From contig JAJDBX010000026.1 in NCBI GenBank assembly GCA_029261135.1, positions 1-64,000 of the forward strand: DNA of 64,000 nucleotides, written 5' to 3'. Origin of the DNA: Nitrospirota bacterium. GTDB lineage: Bacteria; Nitrospirota; Nitrospiria; SBBL01; JAADHI01. Under the pieces are notes generated by a model. It had not been told where the DNA came from. It was given only the letters and a program-made list of their open reading frames with translations, and made no database searches. Position numbers and translations under genes: made by a program. Positions within the stretch are counted from its first letter, which is position 1, and every line of letters starts with the position of its first letter. This document shows positions 60,091 through 64,000 of the stretch, piece after piece.

Positions 60091-61005
60091 ATGAAAACCT
60101 TGATCGTGGCATTTTTTTTAATGTTCACCCCCCTGCTCACAGGCTTTGATTATACAAAACACAGTATCCCAACAGATGAAATTCTTTCCGGCGGCCCGCC
60201 AAAAGACGGCATCCCAGCACTGCTCCACCCGAAGTTTATTTCTCCAAAAGAAGCCAGTTATCTAAAAAATGATGACCGCGTATTAGGCCTTTTTATCAAT
60301 GGCGTCGCCAAAGCCTACCCGATTAAAGTCATGAACTGGCATGAGATTGTAAACGACACCATCGGCGGCAAAGCCGTCATGGTCTCTTATTGTCCACTTT
60401 GCGGGACGGGAATGGCCTTTGATCCTCTCATTAAAGGGGAAAAACATACCTTTGGTGTTTCCGGCTTGTTGTATAAAAGTGATGTGCTTATGTACGACCA
60501 GCAAACTGAAAGTCTTTGGTCTCAGATCAAACAAGAAGCTGTCACGGGCACAATGACAGGCACATCACTCAAACTGCTCGTTTTAAGCCATACCACTTGG
60601 AAGGGCTGGTTGAAAAAACATCCCAGCACTTTGGTTTTATCGACTGAAACCGGATTTAAAAGAAACTACTTTCGTGATCCTTACGCGGCATATGAAGGTT
60701 CCGATCAGCTCATGTTTCCCATTGGGAAGTTAGACGAACGATATGGCCCAAAGGCCTGGGTCTTGGGCGTCAAAATAAATGGCATCGCGAAAGCCTATCC
60801 CTTTTTGGAGCTTAAAAATGCCCCACGGGACTTCAGCGATACCCTCGGCTCTGAAGAGATTAAAATCGTCTACGAACCGGAATTTCGCTCAACCCACGTT
60901 TACAACAAAGCCGGGAAAGAAATCCCCATGGTCGTTGCCTATTGGTTCGCCTGGTCGGCATTTCATCCAGAAACTGAGCTATTTAAAGCCCCTTCTAAAA
61001 AATAA
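60091..61005 (+). CDS. DUF3179 domain exported protein
   Basis: 304 residues from the ATG at 60091, preceded by GGAG 7 bases upstream; the frame opens at 60067. Signal peptide MKTLIVAFFLMFTPLLTGF. Conserved family lines are MVSYCPLCGTGMAFDP (two Cys), KHTFGVSGLLYKSDVLMYD, QTESLWSQIKQEAVTG, and VVAYWFAWSAFHPET near the end. The function is unknown; the CPLCG motif suggests a metal or haem-related role. A single gene. Confidence 0.93.
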   Translation: MKTLIVAFFLMFTPLLTGFDYTKHSIPTDEILSGGPPKDGIPALLHPKFISPKEASYLKNDDRVLGLFINGVAKAYPIKVMNWHEIVNDTIGGKAVMVSYCPLCGTGMAFDPLIKGEKHTFGVSGLLYKSDVLMYDQQTESLWSQIKQEAVTGTMTGTSLKLLVLSHTTWKGWLKKHPSTLVLSTETGFKRNYFRDPYAAYEGSDQLMFPIGKLDERYGPKAWVLGVKINGIAKAYPFLELKNAPRDFSDTLGSEEIKIVYEPEFRSTHVYNKAGKEIPMVVAYWFAWSAFHPETELFKAPSKK

Positions 61006-61115
61006 CTAGGACAAACGCCTTCAAAATTTATGATTTCAGAGAACTAACCCTTGAATTATTTCGATCGCTTTATAATAATAGGCCACACACCCCATATTGA
61101 GGAGGCTTTTGTTCG

Positions 61116-61598
61116 ATGAGGCACTTACGGAAAATAGTTTACTGTTCTCTTTTGCTTACACTGATCGCATCGTTGATCACGGGACAAGTCGCATTGGCAG
61201 ATGAGGGACATTCCCATCCCGAAAAAAAAATGGAACACGAAAATAATGTGATGGACCAATCTAAAATGAAGATGGATCATCAAAAAGAAAAACAAGAGAT
61301 GCACCACCACGCGCCGACAAAAAGGAAAACCACAAAATTTCCACCGGGAACAAAAGAGGTTGTCATTGATCTAAGCGGCCCTTTTTGTAGCAAACACCCC
61401 GAAGAGATTCAGGCAGCGCTCATGGAGCTTGCCGGGATACTTCATGTTGAGGCCTTCCATAGCAGAAACTACATCCTGATTCGCTTTAACGGGGACCAAG
61501 TGGCCCCACCGAAAATGGAAACGATTCTTGATGGCCTCAAAGGAAGCGGCTGGCGATGCGATGGCACAATTTCAACACGTAAACGCACAGAGCGTTAA
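61116..61598 (+). CDS. Exported His/Met-rich protein with an HMA-like domain
   Basis: 160 residues. Signal peptide (core about 8-27, ending VALADEG). A low-complexity stretch with many His and Met (about 31-68, for example KMEHENNVMDQSKMKMDHQK) suggests copper or nickel binding. A C-terminal domain (about 80-150) has the strand-helix pattern of heavy-metal-associated proteins but lacks the CxxC pair; it holds SGPFCSKHPEEIQAALMELA and GWRCDG. GAGGAGG stands 10 bases before the ATG and TATAAT is at 61071-61076. Possibly a periplasmic metal buffer. Confidence 0.75.
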   Translation: MRHLRKIVYCSLLLTLIASLITGQVALADEGHSHPEKKMEHENNVMDQSKMKMDHQKEKQEMHHHAPTKRKTTKFPPGTKEVVIDLSGPFCSKHPEEIQAALMELAGILHVEAFHSRNYILIRFNGDQVAPPKMETILDGLKGSGWRCDGTISTRKRTER

Positions 61599-61639
61599 AA
61601 ACAATTCAAATCCCGACTCCAATAAAACCAAGCGAAGAG

Positions 61640-62602
61640 CTGACTCAGGAGGTCAAAACTATTGCGAGAGAGCTTGGGTTTGACGCCGTGGGCATTACAT
61701 CTGCAGAACCCCTAACCCGTGCCGGGGCCCACTACTTAAAATGGCTTTCAGACGGCTTCTCAGGCGAAATGGCTTATCTCAAGCGCGCTCCTGAGATTCG
61801 CTTTGACCCGAAACGCCGATTTCCAGAGGCAAAATCGGTGATCGCCCTTGCTCTAAATTATTATCAAAAAGAACCCGAACAAAACGATACGACATCACCA
61901 CCCCAGCTCAGCGGAAAAGTCGCCCGTTATGCTTGGGGTGAAGACTACCACCATATCATTGAAAAAAAATTAGAAAGACTGATTGAGACCATCACAGATC
62001 TTGGGGGACGATGTTGGAAAGGTTATGTGGATCACGGCCCTCTTTTGGAGCGCGCCTTCGCAGAACGAGCGGGTCTTGGATTTATCGGGAAAAATACAAA
62101 TTTAATCACGCCTCAGTTCGGCTCTTGGGTTTTTCTCGCCGAAGTCATCACAGATTTAGCGCTCATCAACGATGAACCTGCAACAAATCAGTGCGGCACT
62201 TGTCGAAAATGCATTGAAGCCTGTCCGACCGATGCTTTGACTGAGCCTTATCGCTTAGATGCGCGTTTATGTATCTCCTATCTCACGATAGAAAATAAAG
62301 GGCCGATACCTGAGCCTATGGTGAATAAATTGGAGGGATGGCTTTTTGGATGCGATATTTGCCAGGAGGTCTGTCCTTTTAATCATCAAGCCATCGAAAC
62401 AGATGAACCGGGGTTTTCAATGCATCGAGGTGTTGGGCCTTCTCTTTCTCTCGATGAGCTTGAACGTATTCCTGATAATGCCAGTTTTAAACAACAGTTT
62501 ACTCAAAGCCCACTTCTTCGGGCAAAACGCTCCGGTCTCGCCCGAAATGCGACCGCACTGCGGCAATCGAATCCATCTAAAATTCAGGAGAGACTGGGAT
62601 GA
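61640..62602 (+). CDS. queG: Epoxyqueuosine reductase
   Basis: Reduces epoxyqueuosine to queuosine in tRNA wobble modification. Family lines: ARELGFDAVGITSAEPL, GHx-type cobalamin region YVDHGPLLERAFAERAGLGF, KNTNLITPQFGSWVFLAEV, and two 4Fe-4S sets CGTCRKCIEACPTDAL and CDICQEVCPFNH. The 5' end is odd: no ATG, GTG or TTG occurs in frame before GTG at 61688, although the coding pattern (LTQEVKTIARELGF) clearly starts by 61640. CTG at 61640 or ATT at 61661 (AGGAGG 8 bases upstream) could start it, or an indel lies near 61624. The HAD gene overlaps its stop by 4 bases. Confidence 0.85.
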   Translation: MTQEVKTIARELGFDAVGITSAEPLTRAGAHYLKWLSDGFSGEMAYLKRAPEIRFDPKRRFPEAKSVIALALNYYQKEPEQNDTTSPPQLSGKVARYAWGEDYHHIIEKKLERLIETITDLGGRCWKGYVDHGPLLERAFAERAGLGFIGKNTNLITPQFGSWVFLAEVITDLALINDEPATNQCGTCRKCIEACPTDALTEPYRLDARLCISYLTIENKGPIPEPMVNKLEGWLFGCDICQEVCPFNHQAIETDEPGFSMHRGVGPSLSLDELERIPDNASFKQQFTQSPLLRAKRSGLARNATALRQSNPSKIQERLG

Positions 62603-63345
62603 GCCGATACAAGGCAATACTTTTTGATCTTTGCGGCACAGTGATGCAATATCGCCTCGATCGGATTCCCATACTTGAGATCAATGGAGAACAGGTTCAA
62701 AGTACAACACCACTTCTCTATGCCTGCTTTAGAGAGTTTGACCGTGGACAAATTCCCTACGAAAAATTCCATTCAGATTTTATGGATGTATCCAACGAAA
62801 TTGCCAAAGAAAAAAATGCAACAGGAGAAGAGATCCTCTCATCTGATCGATTCGAGCGGTTTTTAGAAAGACTTGATGCTGGTTTGGGGAAACGAAAAAC
62901 TGAAATCCACCGCTTATTAATGGACATTCATTTAGATAAAGTCGGAAAATGCCTTGAATTGCTGCTCCGCCATCGCGACCTTTTAAAGGAGTGGAAAATG
63001 GTTTACCCCATAGGTCTGATCACCAACTTCGACGATGCAAAAACAATTCGTCATGTATTGGCCAGAGAAGAGATTACCGATCTTTTTGAAACCATTCAAA
63101 TTTCTGCCGAACTGGGCATTCGAAAGCCCCGAAAAGAGATCTTTAATGCCGCCTTGAATCAATTAAACACAAATCCAAGCGAAGGACTCTTTGTGGGAGA
63201 CAATTGGAAAGAGGATATCATCGGTGCAAAAAAACTCGGGATTGAAACCGCCTGGATTAATCCGGATCGTCTGCCTCAACCCAAAGAAGGCATTCGTTCC
63301 GATTACGACCTCTCAGACCTTTCAGAGCTTCAGCGCATCCTTTAA
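62599..63345 (+). CDS. HAD-family hydrolase
   Basis: 248 residues. Motif I FDLCGTVMQY has Asp nucleophile but Cys in place of the second Asp (DxD), as in several HAD members that are not simple phosphatases. Motif II is LITNFDDA, then a Lys in RKPRKEIFNAAL and motif IV VGDNWKEDIIGAKK. A large helical cap sits between motifs I and II. Overlaps queG by 4 bases, so co-translated. Substrate unknown. Confidence 0.88.
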   Translation: MSRYKAILFDLCGTVMQYRLDRIPILEINGEQVQSTTPLLYACFREFDRGQIPYEKFHSDFMDVSNEIAKEKNATGEEILSSDRFERFLERLDAGLGKRKTEIHRLLMDIHLDKVGKCLELLLRHRDLLKEWKMVYPIGLITNFDDAKTIRHVLAREEITDLFETIQISAELGIRKPRKEIFNAALNQLNTNPSEGLFVGDNWKEDIIGAKKLGIETAWINPDRLPQPKEGIRSDYDLSDLSELQRIL

Positions 63346-63363
63346 AAAAGACCTCTCAGACAA

Positions 63364-63867
63364 TCACGCCCTCTCACTGGGTCCAAGGTGCGTCGCCCTT
63401 CCCATCGCCGCAAGCTCGACGACCATCGTCAGCTCAATCGGTGCATTCAGTGGCAAGACATTGCATCCCAAAGCCAAACGGGAATGCTTCCCGACTGTTT
63501 CGCCAAAAATCTCAACCAATAAATCAGATGCGCCATTTGCGACTGCGGGTTGTTCAAAAAAATCTGGAACAGATGCAACATACACTGTCAGTTGTACAAT
63601 TTTTTGAATAACAGTCAGAGAAGTCATTTCTGATTTAATGACAGCAAGCGCGTTTAGTAAGGCAATTCTGGCCGCTTTTTGACCTTGATTGAGCGTCAAT
63701 TCATTTCCTAATTTTCCAACACATTCCAGCTGTCCATTCACAAACGGAAGCATCCCGGAAAGAAAAAGGAGGTTTCCGCTTTTCACAGCGGGAACATAGC
63801 TTGCGACAGGTAAGGGAGGAAGCGGGAGCGCAAGTCCAAGTGTTTTAAGTTTTTCGTCGTAATCCAT
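63364..63867 (-). CDS. RidA/YjgF-family protein
   Basis: 167 residues, longer than RidA (about 128) because of an N-terminal extension with the PLPPLPVASYVPAV stretch. Core lines: KSGNLLFLSGMLPFVNG, QKAARIALLNALAVIKS, VQLTVYVASVPDFFEQP, and HSRLALGCNVLPLNAPIELT with the conserved Arg. RidA proteins deaminate reactive enamine/imine intermediates; this longer type is less studied. It is convergent with the HAD gene, 18 bases between stops. Confidence 0.9.
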   Translation of the reverse strand: MDYDEKLKTLGLALPLPPLPVASYVPAVKSGNLLFLSGMLPFVNGQLECVGKLGNELTLNQGQKAARIALLNALAVIKSEMTSLTVIQKIVQLTVYVASVPDFFEQPAVANGASDLLVEIFGETVGKHSRLALGCNVLPLNAPIELTMVVELAAMGRATHLGPSERA

Positions 63868-63914
63868 TTAGGACAATTTAAAGAAGGGAACCAAGACATT
63901 CGATGAAGTCATCA

Positions 63915-64000
63915 CTAATTCGTACAATTTCGACACATGACCTCATCGTTTTGTTTAAGCTGATATTTTCTAACCGCTTTGTTGTGCTCTTGAAGTGTTT
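63915..64000 (-). CDS. Partial gene at the right edge (C-terminal end only)
   Basis: Minus strand frame ends in TAG at 63915-63917 and reads ..LQEHNKAVRKYQLKQNDEV then MCRNCTN. The last residues look like a small C-terminal Cys pair (CRNC). The rest lies outside the window, so no family can be named. Confidence 0.4.
   Translation of the reverse strand, partial: TLQEHNKAVRKYQLKQNDEVMCRNCTN

Noticed and set aside
1-64000. CRISPR array, rRNA operon, insertion sequences, prophage genes
   Set aside because: No regularly spaced repeat units, rRNA-like stretches, transposase motifs or phage proteins were seen on either strand.

Overview
The window looks like the chromosome of a free-living Gram-negative bacterium of moderate GC content. 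An outer membrane is implied by an MlaA-like lipoprotein, an MMPL/RND lipid exporter, several lipobox proteins, a putative beta-barrel protein and a complete Bat (MoxR/VWA) operon. The gene mix (double Ycf48-like propellers, FixX plus SdhB plus CCG-domain protein, DUF3179, HpnN/MlaC-like lipid genes) reminds me of Nitrospirota or Nitrospinota relatives. That is an impression only; a 16S or marker-gene search would be needed. No rRNA, CRISPR array, IS element or phage gene is visible. One tRNA (Glu, UUC) is present.

Layout. 1-2698: tatC and a 14-blade propeller protein. 2699-8394: an AT-richer accessory block with a small membrane/DUF1971 operon, a gene remnant, and a defence-type cluster (SIR2-like, DUF262, C5-cytosine methyltransferase, HNH endonuclease) that ends beside the 3' end of tRNA-Glu. 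8395-19514: a long minus-strand run gph, two M16 peptidases, a membrane protein, mlaA, mlaC, MMPL exporter, M32 carboxypeptidase, apparently one envelope-maintenance operon. 19515-28919: a second 14-repeat Ycf48-like protein, a DEAD helicase, gpsA, pyrF, an NmrA/HxlR divergent pair, ppa and a DedA protein. 29025-36021: moxR-DUF58-DUF4381-batA-batB/C-batD with overlapping genes. 36048-40591: a second accessory stretch (frameshifted HEAT protein, yaeQ, hicBA, a nucleotidyltransferase pair, a TPR lipoprotein). 40647-50533: polA, def, fixX-sdhB-CCG protein-bcp, a ferredoxin, CBS, yjbQ, EamA and MaoC genes. 50627-64000: a beta-barrel candidate, modABC, a CheZ-like helical protein, lspA-ileS, a CCA-type nucleotidyltransferase, DUF3179, a His/Met-rich protein, queG, a HAD hydrolase and a RidA protein.

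The most notable region is 4394-8096. A SIR2-like protein (probable NAD-binding/NADase fold) is translationally coupled to a DUF262 protein that lacks the usual C-terminal HNH domain. It is followed by an intact cytosine methyltransferase and a separate HNH nuclease. The SIR2-like gene carries one frameshift, and the HNH gene carries a frameshift in an A9 tract plus an in-frame TGA where Trp is expected. Only the methyltransferase and the DUF262 gene read through. This is either a decaying restriction island with an orphaned methylase, or a phase-variable or mis-assembled locus.

Housekeeping genes in the window are intact. Several have good sigma-70-type promoters (TTGACA, 17-18 bp spacer), so initiation signals are conventional. 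The accessory genes carry almost all the lesions: SIR2-like, HNH, HEAT protein, and a remnant near 4.0 kb. The exception is queG, whose 5' end has no ordinary start codon.
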